Made by a program: the position numbers and the translations under genes
In this document: positions 32,262 to 43,777 of the stretch, in pieces
Numbering within the stretch: the stretch's first letter is position 1
Layout: every line of letters begins with the position of its first letter
Notes under the pieces: model-generated
Seen by the model: the letters and a program-made list of their open reading frames with translations, nothing else
The model's database searches: none
Told to the model about the DNA's origin: nothing
Source: Malus domestica
Taxonomy: Eukaryota; Streptophyta; Magnoliopsida; Rosales; Rosaceae
Direction of reading: 5' to 3'
DNA: 64,000 bases
NCBI RefSeq assembly: GCF_042453785.1
Contig: NC_091674.1
Span: forward strand, 28,593,501-28,657,500

Positions 32262-32770
32262 CACCATTTTGGTTTACTAATTTAACATTCTAGAAACGAA
32301 AGACTAAAAGCACTCTTATTGAGAAGCATGATCAAACCGTCGAACTTCACAAACATTTCAAAATCCAATTAATTATTTATATTCACGGTTCGGTTATGAG
32401 CAGTTCTACCAACATGAAAACCAAAAACGAAACTGGTATGAACGGTTCAGTCCAGTTTCACGGATTTTATGCCAATCTCTATTTGTGTATATCAGGGCGG
32501 CACCCGCTGGGCATGAGCCACGTTTAAGTTTTCGTTACGAAAAAGTTCGATATGTTACAGCTAGCTGCAGGGTTTCCAAGTCTAGTAGCATTTTAGAAAA
32601 AGGTTGAGAGATAGACCTTTTACAATTGTTCAGTTTTTAGGATACCCCACATGTCACTAAGATATTTTTTAGTTTGCCGAAAATCCAACTTGATATACCA
32701 AGTCTCATAATATAAGTTGTCAAATTTGTTTTTTCAAGCATCTAACTACTCCTATTATGAAATTTGGTGT
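32262..32770. repeat. Left part of segmental duplication, copy A
   Basis: Matches 41142-41710 with modest divergence (shared TTTGGTTTACTAATTTAACA, AGAGATAGACCTTTTACAAT). It contains an AACGGTTCAGT-type motif near 32440, and copy B has the same. This shows that the duplication reaches far upstream of the calmodulin-binding gene. Confidence 0.85.
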
Positions 32771-34090
32771 ACCAAACCGTGTTCTCGTATTAAACCCCAC
32801 CCCTATTTTATGTTAAAATGGTTTTTAATTCTTAATTGGTGAGCCCAAGAGGCCCACCCCTTTATTTGTGTGTCCCCCGTGACCCTTTTCTTTCCCTATT
32901 TCTTCTCTCAACTCTCTCTGCTCTCTCTCTTTCGACCTGAGCACCACACTCACGCACCCACCACTGTGGCTCTCCGATGACACACACACACACACTCATC
33001 CTCACACCCAACTGGCCACAACGCACCACCCATCACCATCACTTAGACCTCCATTCTCTCCCTCACATCTCCGGTCTATCTTTGGCACTATGCACAATCA
33101 CTGTGCAAGTGTTTTCCAACGAAGGTAAGTTGAACAACTCTTCCATCTTCCTCCCTAGTAGTCTAGAAGGCTTAGTGGTTGCTAAAAAGTGGTTTTTGGT
33201 GAAGGTTTAAACGTGAAAACTACTCAGGGAGCATTCTCCATATTTTCCGACGAGCACCGCCAATTTCGATGCAATTTCCAGCCAAACTACGGCTAGTTGG
33301 CCGGCTTGCAAGGTACCAATCTATTCGTCTCGCTGAGTACTACAACTTTCCTTTTTGAATCACTCGATTTCGTTGAGTTTTGACAAAGTTATGGCCATTT
33401 AAAGTTGGTGTAGCTTTCCGGCCGAAATCTGGCCTTCTCCTTCCTTTGAATCCGGCAACCTAGAAATCCCAAGGCCTTTGGGCCTTTCCTGCCGAGCCCA
33501 ACCCAAAACCCATTTCAGTTTTTATTATTTATTTTATTTATTGTTTTAATGTAAAAGGCCCTTGGGCCATTTTAAATCAGGGCCTTAGGCTCGTCCTCCT
33601 TAAAACCCAAAAACCCTTTACTTTAAGTTGTTTTTATTTTTATTTACTAAACTAAAGGCCTTTAGGCCATTTTCCTTTAGGGCATTAGGCCCGTGCATCC
33701 TAAGCCAACCTTTTAAGCTTTCAAAACCCTAAACCCTAACCCAAGTCCAAAACCCTTAACCCATAACCTCTCCTAGGCTAATTTCGACGTCCTGAATCCG
33801 TTTTTTACGTTCGTTTTTCCAAATTCAATTGCTATTATATAGTTTTATTAATTGGACCCTTTATGTGCTTAGGGGCAATTATAGTGGCATTTCTGTCTTC
33901 GCTAGTTGCGTGGCTCTTCGGTGGCTAAGTACAGTGAGTTGACCCCTTCTAAAATGCATGTTTTGATAGTAGAAATGCATACTTGAAAAGCATGATTTAA
34001 CAATTATGTTTTATGAGACGCTTTGAGATAACATGCTTACTGAGGCTAGTTTGAATTATTACTATTTTTCCTATAACCCATGTTCTTATA
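32771..34090. other. Repeat-like insertion in copy A, unclassified
   Basis: Absent from copy B at the corresponding point. It holds CT-rich leader-like sequence (32880-33060), a CA microsatellite (32978-32994) and paired GGCCTTTGGGCC / GGCCCTTGGGCC / GGCCTTTAGGCC palindromic phrases (33472-33670). The composition suggests LTR or untranslated transposon sequence. No supported ORF. Confidence 0.45.
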
Positions 34091-34687
34091 GAATATTTGA
34101 TGGATGACGATATGATATTTAGAACATGTTTCGAACGCCTCTTTATAGTATAGATGATAGATGAGTTTATACTATGAAGTTGTTTTTCAATATATATATG
34201 TTAAGTGGTTTTGTACTTACCTAGTGGTCCTTTCCGCTACGAGATGTAGGGATAGATTCTGGTCCATCCCGGGCGACGGTTTGGTGTTGGCATAAGGCCT
34301 AGAGTGTGTTTCCTCTGGCTATTAGCACATGGATGGGGAGCTGACATGGGGCCTGAAGTGTATTTTCCTCTGACTGTCTGCTCAGAGACGGGGAGCTGGC
34401 ATGGGGCCTGGGGGTTATCAGACAACTCACTAGTGATTATTATATATACAAGTTATAATTTAAGACATTGCACAACATGTTAGGTTTCGGAAAACCTATG
34501 TATATATATCTCTAAGCATTTGACGTAGAACTTCTAAATCATGTAACATGAATCTTAATTACTTAACGACTAATTAATTAAATGGTCTAAAATAAGACCG
34601 GCTGCGTATATGAGAAATGTACAATCTCATCTTGTGTGGTGAATCGCAAGATAGTGGTCAGGGAGAGCATCTGTGAGTCTTTCCAAC
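34090..34687. mobile_element. Relative of the 11.9-kb inverted-repeat element (partial)
   Basis: GGATGACGATATGATATTTAG and CTCTTTATAGTATAGATGAT near 34105-34160, followed by GTTGGCATAAGGCC at about 34283, correspond in reverse orientation to 12280-12800 of the 1.39-kb element. 34284-34412 is a tandem of about 65-bp units containing GGGGAGCTGGCATGGGGCCT. Long terminal inverted arms like those at 11.9 and 13.3 kb were not identified here. Confidence 0.55.
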
Positions 34688-35368
34688 TGTCACATCCCGG
34701 CCTGAGCCCCCACCACATCCCGGCCCGAGCCCCCACCACATCCCGGGCTCAACTTTGTCGTAGCACGATATTGTCCGCTTTGGGCCCCGACCACGCCCTT
34801 ACAGATTTGTTTATGGAATTCACACGAGAATTTCCTAGTAGGTCACCCATCATGGGATTGCTCTCGCGCGAACTCACTTAATTTCGGAGTTTCAATGGAA
34901 CCCGAAGCCAGTGAACTCCTAAAAAGCCTCGTGCTAGGTAGAGATGATAATATACATATAAGGCTTACATGATCCACTCCTCTGGACGATGTGGGATGTT
35001 ACAATCCACCCCCCTTAGAGGCCCGACGTCTTCGTTGGCACACATCCGGCTAGGGATTGGCTCTGATACCAAATTGTCACATCCCGACCCGGGCCCCCAC
35101 CACATCCCGAGCTCGACTCTGCTTTAGCACGATATTGTCTGCTTTTGGCCCCAACCACGCCCTCACGGTTTTGTTTTTGGAAACTCACCTGAGAACTTCT
35201 CAGTAGGTCACTCATCATAGGATTGCTCTTGCGTGAACTTGCTTAACTTCGGAGTTTCGATAGAACCCGAAGCCAATGAACTCTCAAAATGTCTCATGCT
35301 AGGTAGAGATGATAATATACATATAAGGCTTACAGAATCCACTCATCTGAGCGATGTGGGATGTTACA
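34688..35368 (-). mobile_element. Cassandra TRIM retrotransposon, complete
   Basis: Minus-strand element of 681 bases. The 5' LTR is 35075-35368, the 3' LTR 34688-35003, both with TG...CA ends (TGTAACATCCCACATCG start, GGGATGTGACA end). The primer site TGGTATCAGAGCC lies at 35059-35071, three bases from the 5' LTR, and a purine tract AAGGGGGGTGGAT precedes the 3' LTR. Flanks CCAAC and CCAAA form a near-match 5-bp target duplication. The LTRs carry 5S-rRNA-like sequence, the hallmark of Cassandra. There is no coding capacity, as usual for this family. Confidence 0.92.
34820..34915 (-). promoter_or_regulatory. 5S-rRNA-like internal promoter region in Cassandra 3' LTR
   Basis: On the minus strand GATGGGTGACCTACTAGGAA matches the C-box region of plant 5S rRNA genes (GGGTGACCTCCTGGGAA), with CTCCGAAATTAAGTG-like sequence matching the A-box/intermediate part. 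The equivalent in the other LTR is at about 35185-35280 (GAGTGACCTACTGAGAA), more diverged. Confidence 0.8.
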
Positions 35369-35945
35369 CCAAACCCTAAAAAGATAGATTGACATGACAA
35401 AGCCACTAGTTGGTCCCTTTTTCAAATAAAAAAATTACCATATCACTTTCTCAGTCCACTACAACCGCAGCTTGATAGGGTTCATACCAACGATTGCTGC
35501 TTCCATGACCTGGTTCCGGACCTATAATTTCCCCATCAGTCCAAAATGGATTTTAGTAATGTCAACTAGTGATTAAGTAGCTATAGTAATTTAAATTTAT
35601 ATCGAGTAATTACAATTTCCCTGATCAATTAAGGCTTATGAAATAAGGGGTTGATTTTGACACTCCAATTTTCACTTTGTGAAGCTATTTGAAGTGATTT
35701 TGGAGGGTCAAAATTATTTCCTTGGTGGTAAGTTGTCCACTTCCTTGTATTCTATTTAAATCGAGTTTCGTTTATGCGCTCGAAATTTCGTGTTCGTCCT
35801 CGCAACTTAGATGAATTTGATATAAAATATCCTATCTTTGCTAAAAAAAAGAAAAAAAACCCTCAATTATAACAAATTACATTCAAGGCCAAAAATTAAG
35901 AAAAGAGAACTAAAAACGGAAGGTAAATTCGTTTGTTGGCGCGTG
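35369..35945. other. Non-coding interval in copy A
   Basis: No counterpart found in copy B and no coding signal. Confidence 0.35.
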
Positions 35946-35949
35946 TTTG

Positions 35950-37542
35950 TCGTTAAACCCAGAATCACAGTTAGGTCACTCAATCGTAGTATCCCAGGCG
36001 GATAAATGTATTTCCAGAAAAAAGACCGTTACGACCCGCCATTTTTCCTCTCTCTTGAACTCTCTCTCTCTCTCTTTCCAGCCAAAAAAAGGCAGCCGAC
36101 CCGCCACCAAAACCCAAAAGGCATAAAAGATGGTTTTTTGGATTTATGTTTTTCTTTTATTTTGTTTATTTATTTTTAATTTGCAACAAAAACAAACGCG
36201 CTTTCTCATCCTCACACAGCCACCGAAGACGAATAAATCGCCACTTTTTGTAAGGGTTGACCAATTTTGCGGTCTTTTCTCCTCTCGTGATTGAGAAGAG
36301 GATAGGAAGATACACAAGAATAAGGTTCGATCTTTGATGCTTTGTTCAAGTTTTGGATTTTTTGTTTCCGCCGCGGAATGTGATTTTTTGTGCCGGATTG
36401 CAGATGGGTTTTGTGTGTTCTGTGATTTTAGTTGCATGGTTGATGTGAAAATATGGACTTTTTATGTTTGTTTTTGTATGAAATGAATGATTGTGTGAAA
36501 ACTGCAAATGGGCTAGTCTCTGTTTTCCGAGATGTTTGATATCTCATCATAAATATGCTTTCTTCGCATCTTTAATAAGGAAATTTTGAATCCATGTCTC
36601 TGCACCCAAGTTTGAATCCCCATCTCCATGGTTTGATGAATTAGCGTAGAATATCGCTTGTGTCAAAGAAAAAAAATTGAATTGGTTGTGGTTACCGTTA
36701 TCATTTCAACGGTTTGGTGATGTATGAGATACATTGTTCTTGTTTTGGTATTGATGTTTGCAAATGCAGATCATAGATGGCTTTGCATTCATCTTGATGG
36801 TACCTTTTTTGTATGGTTTTTCAGGTTTTGAACAACGAGCTGAATAATCGAGACTAATTCTCCGAGGAGACCAATCATGGTATGTCTAATGTCTTACATA
36901 TCTTCATTAGACCTCTGGCTCTTTGTATTAGCTGTTAGGTGGTGTGTTTACTTTGCTTAACAATTTAATAGGGTGATTTGAAATCTTTCGAAATGTTCGC
37001 ATGAGGTTGTGTTAAGCATTTTGTGCAATGAAGGTTGAATTAATCTTCTTGAGCATTTTGTAGCAACTAGGATTTTACATACTTAGAATTTGGGTGCACA
37101 AATGGTACGTTGATCGTAGAATGTCACAAGTTGATGCATGAGGTATCTGAAGGGCATCCCATCTGAATTAGGAGGTTGAATGTTCGATTATCTGGTGTTC
37201 GATAAATTTTAGGCGATGTGGCAGTGACAAGTTCTTAGGAGTACTAAAAAGGATAAAACCCTAATCCAAGAATGGGAAAAGATATAAGGAAAGAATTAGG
37301 GACTGTCAAAAGTTTAAAAAGGCTCACCATAAATGTTAAGGCTTTGAGAACCAGTGAATTTATTTGGATAACAATGTGATCTCGAAATTCTTTTGCAAGC
37401 TTTCGTTTCTGTTCATGATACAATAAGAAATCTGCATTTTTTTTGTTTTCTGGAACTATTGTGAGCGTTATCTCACTCACTCTTTCTTGGGAAATTATAA
37501 TACTTTACAGGGTTGTCAGTTTGCTATGTCGTCTTCTTCATA
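35950..37542 (+). promoter_or_regulatory. Promoter, leader exons and introns of the calmodulin-binding gene, copy A
   Basis: Nearly identical to 42130-43776. It contains the leader exon (about 36010-36330), the small leader exon ending ATG|GTATGT at 36879 and the acceptor TTTACAG at 37510. An intron donor is likely at AAGGTTCGATC (about 36325). The uORF described for copy B is preserved here. Confidence 0.7.
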
Positions 37543-39183
37543 ATGGAAGTAGAGAACATCGGCATCCCCGTGATCCTACAAGTCCTGGACCTTAGTGGTG
37601 ACAAGGGCAAAAATAATTCGATCCCACAAGAACCAGAGTCCAATGGGGTTGATGTTGGCAGTAATATCAGAACGGATTCCATCCCTGAAATCCCACCGGA
37701 AGTGGATCTCAAGGGTGGTGATGTCAGAGGTAACTCTGTCCTAGGGGTTCCACAGGACATAGAACCCAATGGCAGTGATAGCAGAAGGAGCTCTATCCCA
37801 GTGATCCCACAGGAAATGGATCCGAAGGGTGGTGATGTTGGAGGTAATTCGGTCATAGGTAATTTGGTCGTAGGGATTCCACAGGACATAGAGCCCAATG
37901 GTGGTGACATCAGAAGGAGCTCTATTGGAAATGTTGATTCTCCTTCTACTGAGAGAAACACTATCCCATGGATCTCAGCGATGATGATAGGAACTTTATT
38001 GCAACTGTCGCACGGGAAATAGAACCCGATGGCAGTGCTATCAAACAGAACTCTATCCTAGAGATCCCACAGAAAAAGGAGCTTGAGGGTGGTAATATCA
38101 GAAGCAAGTCTATCATAGAGAGCCCACAGGAAGTAGAGTCTAATGCCAGTGATTTCAGAAGAAGCTCCATCGAGAAAGTAGATCCTCCTGCTGATATCAA
38201 AAGGACCTCTATCCCAGTGATCCCACTGGAAATGGAGCCTAATGGTGGTGATGTTAGAAGGAACTCTATCAGAGTGATCCGACAGGAATTAGAACCTAAT
38301 GGTGGTGGTATCGGAAGGAACTCTATGCCAGCGGTCCCACAGAAAATGGAACCAAATGCTGAGGATACCAGCAGGAACTCTGTTCCGTGGATCCCACTTG
38401 AAATGGAACCAAAGGGTGGTAGAAGGATTCAGTCCCGATATCTCAGAGCTCCAACAGGTTCCTGCCATGATTAGTGCAAATATGGACTGAGAAATGCTTC
38501 TGAAGAAAATGCAACTGCCGCAATGCTAAAATCGGCAACAGAGAGGAAACAGATATCCGCTACAAATCAAAAGCCTTCTGATTCCGGCACCAAGAAGCTT
38601 GACAATTCTGCCATCACAGAGAAAAAAGTTGTCATTGAGGAAGAAGGAAATTGTTTCTGCAGAAAAGGTTCCATCCTCTTCCAAGGATATTGATATTTCT
38701 ATGGAAGATTCCTCCAGTTTGAAGGTGCAGCGTGTGCAATCAGAGCCATCTTCTCTCCCAGAACAGGCTTTAAGCCTGAGAAATTCAAAGGTGATATCCA
38801 CAACTGGATCGAGGTCTGTTCCACATTCCCAAACCTGGAAACTTAATAACTCTGACGTTATGAAGAAAAAAGGTTCATCATCGACGAAGAAAGAAACTGC
38901 TTCTTCAAAGAAAGGTTCATCTCCCAAGGAAATAGCCGTTTGTATGGAAGAGTTGATTGATTCGAAGATGAAAGCTGAGCAGTTAGATCAATCTTCTTTC
39001 CCAGGATCAGACCCAAGCCTGAGCAATTTGGAGGTGACATCGACAATCAATTCTAAGCCTTCTCCAGATTCCGAGTCCCAGAATTCTATTGCCACGCAGA
39101 AAAGAGTTTCACCTCTCTACAAGGATATAGATGTTTCTGCTGAAGATTCCACCGATTCAAAAGTGATATCAACAGTCAGTCCA
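37543..39183 (+). pseudogene. Calmodulin-binding-domain protein, broken copy A
   Basis: A duplicate of the gene at 43777. From the ATG at 37543 it encodes the RRNSI-type repeat region. A deletion of about 16 bases near 37964 shifts the frame, a TAT-to-TAG change at about 38474 stops the shifted-back reading, and further small indels lie near 38580-38630. Homology to copy B stops abruptly at 39183 (CAGTCC), about 1.6 kb before the calmodulin-binding domain, where a copy of the unrelated small gene begins. The broken ends and lost C-terminal domain make this a pseudogene. Confidence 0.9.
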
Positions 39184-39404
39184 TGATCTTGGTCTAGGAG
39201 GACATTGCTCCCACCTTTAACCATGGCAATCCCCTCTATGCAGAGACAGAGGAGGATGTCAGGGCTGCACAAATTTTGAAGAAGGCTGGTCTCTGGAAGG
39301 GAAAAGCAGTCAGCTATCACCCAGATAAGAAGGAGCAGAAAACGGTGAAGAAGGTTGTTGAAGCTGAAAAGAGCTTGCAGGCTGTTGAAGCTCGCACCAA
39401 GTGA
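39184..39404 (+). pseudogene. Third copy of the small unrecognised gene, C-terminal part
   Basis: The translation contains NPLYAETEEDVRAAQILKKA then GLWKGKAVSYHPDKKEQ and ends AVEARTK, clearly related to 1150-1374. It abuts the broken end of calmodulin-binding copy A with no spacer, and the frame of the upstream pseudogene does not continue into it. Its own N-terminal half is not upstream but lies inverted at 39790-39880. Confidence 0.75.
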
Positions 39405-39780
39405 GGGTTCTCTCTGCATAAAACAAGGCCACTCAATTTAATGTTCTTGGTGTTTGTGATCTGTTGTCATGATATTGAATTCTGGTGTTTGTGATCTGTT
39501 GTCATGATATTGAATTCTGATCAAGAATCTTATTTTAGATAAGTCTTTGCCAAATATTCATTGAATGTTGTGCTGTAACATTGCTTGCCCAATTCTTCCT
39601 GACCCTCGTTATCTCTGAAATCCATACAACCTCTGAAATCCATACGCCTCAGGACTCTCTCTAGCCTTCATGGTAGATCGATCGAACCCTAGTTATGACC
39701 CATCTTAGGTGTTTTGGTGAAGGTTTTTAACGAATGCAACTCGGGATGTTATTTTCCAGATTCCGGCAATAAACCCGGCG
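39405..39780 (+). other. 3' flank of the third small-gene copy
   Basis: Resembles 1375-1500. A 33-base unit (GTGTTTGTGATCTGTTGTCA...) is tandemly doubled at about 39450-39520. No coding content. Confidence 0.6.
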
Positions 39781-39784
39781 GCTT

Positions 39785-40150
39785 CCAAGCCCTCATACGT
39801 TTCCATCCCGAGTGTACACCATGCATGAGCTTTCGGATCTTCCCCATGATGCTGCAATTACATGAAGCATAAGTCTCCTTCGATCTATAAATATATATAG
39901 TACAAAGAGCGTCGTTTCTAGAAATGCGTTAAACACAGAAAACAGAAATGTATTTCATATTTCTAGAAATGAGTTAAACACAGAAAACAGAAATGTATTT
40001 CATATCTAAACAGAGGAAGGAACAGTAAAAAGAGAGGTTACCAGACGTGAAGCTGCTCTCTCCCTTCCTTGATAGCGCTCTCTCTCTCCCCTCTGTAGCC
40101 TATATTTCACTTCGCTCTCAGCTCTGCACACCGCACTCACTGTCACATAT
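39785..40150 (-). pseudogene. Inverted N-terminal/leader part of the small gene, third locus
   Basis: On the minus strand ATGGGGAAGATCCGAAAGCT (ending near 39850) corresponds to the MGKIRKLM start at about 1021. The preceding leader (39890-40130: TA-rich, then AGAGAGCAGCTTCACGTC-type sequence) matches the leader of the left-edge palindrome. So at this locus, too, the gene is present in folded-back orientation. A 39-base unit is doubled at 39916-40005. Confidence 0.7.
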
Positions 40151-41141
40151 ATGTATATGTATATATAGAAGCTGGAAAGTTGAGGAGGTAGCGCATTGCG
40201 TGTGACTGGCCCGTGAGAGGGGAGAGAGGAGAGAGGAGAGGGGAGAGAAAACAGTTCGGATGCAAGAGAGAGAGAGAGGAGAGATTTGCGGGGAGAGGGA
40301 AGAGAGAAGAGAGAAGAGAGAAAACTGTTTGGAGAGGTATGATCTTCTCCACATAAAATGAGTGTGCCCTCTCTGTCTGCCCAATTATATATTGACACGT
40401 ATTAAATTTTACAACAAAGTTTAAAAAGCTACGTTCATAAATACGTTTCACTTAATCATTGGACCACAAAGTGAGCACATCCATTAAAGGTCCAGAAGAT
40501 CCACTCTCAACCGTTTGTCCGCTTTCAAACGGTTCAACCGGTTCAACCGATTTTCTATTTTCTTTCTATTCTTTTCAATTTCTTTTTATTCCCCCAAGCA
40601 TCCAATGCCAGGCAATGTTTGCGTGAGCTGCTTCCGGAAGCTTCTAGAACCTTCTTTCGTGTTACGTTTTATGTGTACGTCGCTTTGATTAAACTTTTTC
40701 GTCGTCCACTCTTATTATACAAATGAACATGTTACCATATAGATGATACCACCCCTAACGTATACCCAACTTGTGCATAGGGGTGGGCGCGGTGCGGTAC
40801 CTTCAATTCCGCTTAAATTTAACATTAAAATTGTACGTTTCAGTTCACGACGGTTTCGGTTCGGTTCATACCTGTTTACGGCTCCAAGTACTAAATCATT
40901 TTAATCTTGCAATTTAGATTACATAAAAAGGTCAAAGGATTTTTATACTAAAAGATAGTAATTAAATCACACAATGAATAACATGACCAATCATAAAAGA
41001 ATGATGAGCTACAATAGAAGAAGATTTAGAAGTTAAATGGCTACCAAAACTTTACAAAGCTAATAAATGTTATCATGTCAATAATAATTAATTCACAAAA
41101 CACAAACACATAATTAACAAATTTAGCTTACCATACCCATT
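40151..41141. other. Non-coding interval with GA-rich tract
   Basis: (GAGAG)n purine-rich sequence lies at 40215-40325. The rest is AT-rich; no coding content recognised. Confidence 0.45.
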
Positions 41142-42129
41142 TTGGTTTACTAATTTAACATTCTAGAAACGAAAGACTAAAAGCACTCTTGTTGAGAAGC
41201 ATGATCAAACCGTCAGAATTCACAAAAATTTCAAAATCCAATTGATTATTAATATTCACGGTTCGGTTTGGTTCTAAGCAGTTCCACCAACATGAAAACC
41301 ATAAACAAAACCGGTATGAACGGTTCAGTTCGATTCTTGAACCTAAGTTAACTTATTTTTGTTTCAACAAAAATTTTCGTGGTTCAATTCGATTTCACAA
41401 TTTTCATGCCAATCTCTACTTGCAAGCAGCTGGGCATGAGCTACATCTAAGTTTTCGTTACGAAATAGTTCAATATGTTAGAGCTAGCTGCGGGGTTTCC
41501 AAGTCTAGTAACATTTTAGAAAAAGGTTGAGAGATAGACCTTTTACAATTGTTCACTTTTTAGGATTCCCCACATGTTACTTAGAAATTTTTTAGTTTGC
41601 CTAAAATTCAACTCGGTACACCAAGTCTCATAGTATAAGTTGTCATTTTTTTTTTTTTAAGCATCTAACTACTCCTATTATAACATGTAGTGTACCAGAC
41701 CGTGCTCTCGTCGGATCGAAAAGTAAAGAAAATAATATATACGTTAATGTTTGGCACTTTTAGGCTCACATTATGAAGGGGTCGGAACCTTCTGTATTGA
41801 GGGTCTCTATAAAGGGTGGGAAGTTGATCATCAAGGGTCTGTACAAAGGGGGTCGAAGCCTCCTGTATTGGCCGATCGTTAACTATAGTCTTGTATTAGC
41901 CGACTGCTAATTTTAAAGCCAGTAACAAAAACGGTAGGGTTCTAGAGAAGGATGAGTCTCACCGACTCACTGGTCCTTTGGTTTCTCCTCTCCGGCACAA
42001 TTCAATCAAATCAAGGAAAAAAATACATAAAAATTAAACCAAAAAGTTTGAATCTTTTATACATGTACAAATATTGCTGTATATTTCCAGTGGAAATGCT
42101 TGTATCGTATACAGCCAGCCGACGACAAG
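41142..42129. repeat. Left part of segmental duplication, copy B
   Basis: 41142-41705 matches 32262-32770. The 41710-42129 stretch is unique to this copy and includes a repeated phrase GGGTC(G)GAA(G/C)CCT(T/C)CTGTATTG near 41780 and 41850. Confidence 0.75.
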
Positions 42130-43776
42130 TACACTTAAACCCAGAATCACAGTCAGGTCACTCAATCGTATTATCCCAGACGGATAAATGTATTTCCAGA
42201 AAAAGACCGTTAGTACCCGCCATTTTTCCTCTCTCTTGAACTTTCTCTCTCCTCCACCTCTGCTCTCTCTTTCCAGCCCAAAAAAGGCAGCCGACCCGCC
42301 ACCAAAACCCAACAGGCATAAAAGATGGTTTTTTGGGTTTATTTTTTTCTTTAATTTTGTTTATTTATTTTTAATTTGCAACAAAAACAAACGCGCATTC
42401 TCATCCTCACAGAGCCAACGACGACGAATAAATCGCTACTTTTTGTAAGGGACGACCAATTTGTGCAGCTCCCTTTTGCGGTCTTTTATCCTCTTGTAAT
42501 TGAGAAGAGGGATAGGAAGATACACAAGAAAAAGGTTCGATCTTTGATGCTTTGTTCAAGTTTTGGATTTTTCTTTTTCCGCCGCGGAATGTGATTTTTT
42601 GTGCCGGATTGCAGGTGGGTTTTGTGTGTTTTGTGATTTTAGTTTCATGGTTGATGTGAAAATATGGACTTTTTGTGTTTGTTTTTGTATGAAATGAATG
42701 ATTGTGTGAAAACTGCAAATGGGCTAGTCTCTGTTTTCCTAAATGTTTGATATCTCATCATAAATATGCTTTCTTCGCATCTTTAATAAGAAAATTTTGA
42801 ATCCATGTCTCTGCACCCAAGTTCGAATCCCCATCTCCGTGGTTTGATGAATTAGTGTAGAATATCGCTTGTGTCAAAGAAAAAAAAAATTGAATTGGTT
42901 GTGGTTACCGTTATCATTTCGACGGTTTGGTGATGTATGAGATACATTGTTCTTGTTTTGGTATTGATGTTTGCAAATGCAGATCGTAGATGGTTTTGCA
43001 TTCATCTTGATTGTACCTTTTTGTATGGTTTTTCAGGTTTTGAACAACGAGCTGAATAATCGAGACTAATTCTCCGAGGAGACCAATCATGGTATGTCTA
43101 ATGTCTTACATATCTGCATTAGACCTCTTGCTCTTTGTATTAGCTGTTAGGTGGTGTGTTTACTTTGCTTAACAATTTAATAGGGTGATTTGAAATCTTT
43201 CGAAATGTTCGCATGAGGTTGTGTTAAGCATTTTGTGCAATGAAAGTTGAATTAATCTTCTTAGAGCGTGTGTGAGGCTGCTACTTTGTTCCTAACAAGT
43301 AGCAACTAGGATTTTACAGACTTAGAATTTGGGTGCACAAATGGTACGTTGATCGTAGAATGTCACAAGTTGATGCATGAGGTATCTCAAGGGCATGCCA
43401 TCTGAATTAGGAGGTTGAATGTTCGATTATCTGGTGTTCGATAAATTTTAGGTGAAGTGGCAGTGACAAGTTCTCAGGAGTACTAAAAAGGATAAAACCC
43501 TAATACAAGAATGGGGACAGAAAGAAAGAATTAGAGACTGTAAAGGTTTAAAAAGGTTCACCATAAATGTTAAAGCGTCAAGAACCAGTGAATGTATTTG
43601 GATAACAATGTGATCTCTAACTTCTTTTGCAAGCTTTTGTTTCTGTTCATGATATAATATGAAATCTGCATTTTTTCTGTTTTCTGGAACTATTGTGAGC
43701 GTTATCTCACTCACTCTTTCTTGGGAAATTATAATTCTTTACAGGGTTGTCAGTTTGCTATGTCGTCTTCTTCATA
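42130..43776 (+). promoter_or_regulatory. Promoter, 5' leader exons and introns of the calmodulin-binding gene, copy B
   Basis: A CT-rich leader (42225-42280) precedes a likely first leader exon with donor near AAGGTTCGATC (42532). A second leader exon, about 43036-43091, begins after TTTTTCAG and ends in ATG|GTATGT. The final acceptor TTTACAG is at 43744. Exon limits other than the 43091/43745 pair are inferred. Confidence 0.65.
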
Positions 43777-43777
43777 A
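43089..43777 (+). promoter_or_regulatory. Splice-junction uORF overlapping the main start (TAATG)
   Basis: ATG at 43089-43091 is the last codon of a leader exon. After splicing to 43745 it reads MGCQFAMSSSS and stops at TAA (43775-43777), whose last A is the first base of the main ATG. A one-base stop/start overlap is the geometry associated with termination-reinitiation or translational dampening. The same arrangement is kept in copy A (36877 and 37541-37543). Confidence 0.6.

Noticed and set aside
33720-33745. AAACCCTAAACCCTAACCC-like telomeric phrase
   Set aside because: Only two to three units inside repeat-like sequence; too short for an interstitial telomere array.
37524-37961. Long antisense ORFs over the calmodulin-binding repeats (also 44049-44573)
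   Set aside because: Mirror images of the in-frame coding repeats; they lack their own start context or motifs.
40006-40451. Overlapping minus-strand ORFs rich in Ser/Leu
   Set aside because: Generated by the GA/CT-rich tract; codon content is low complexity.
42034-42718. ORFs in the leader of calmodulin-binding copy B
   Set aside because: They overlap untranslated leader and intron sequence duplicated from copy A, with unrelated frames.
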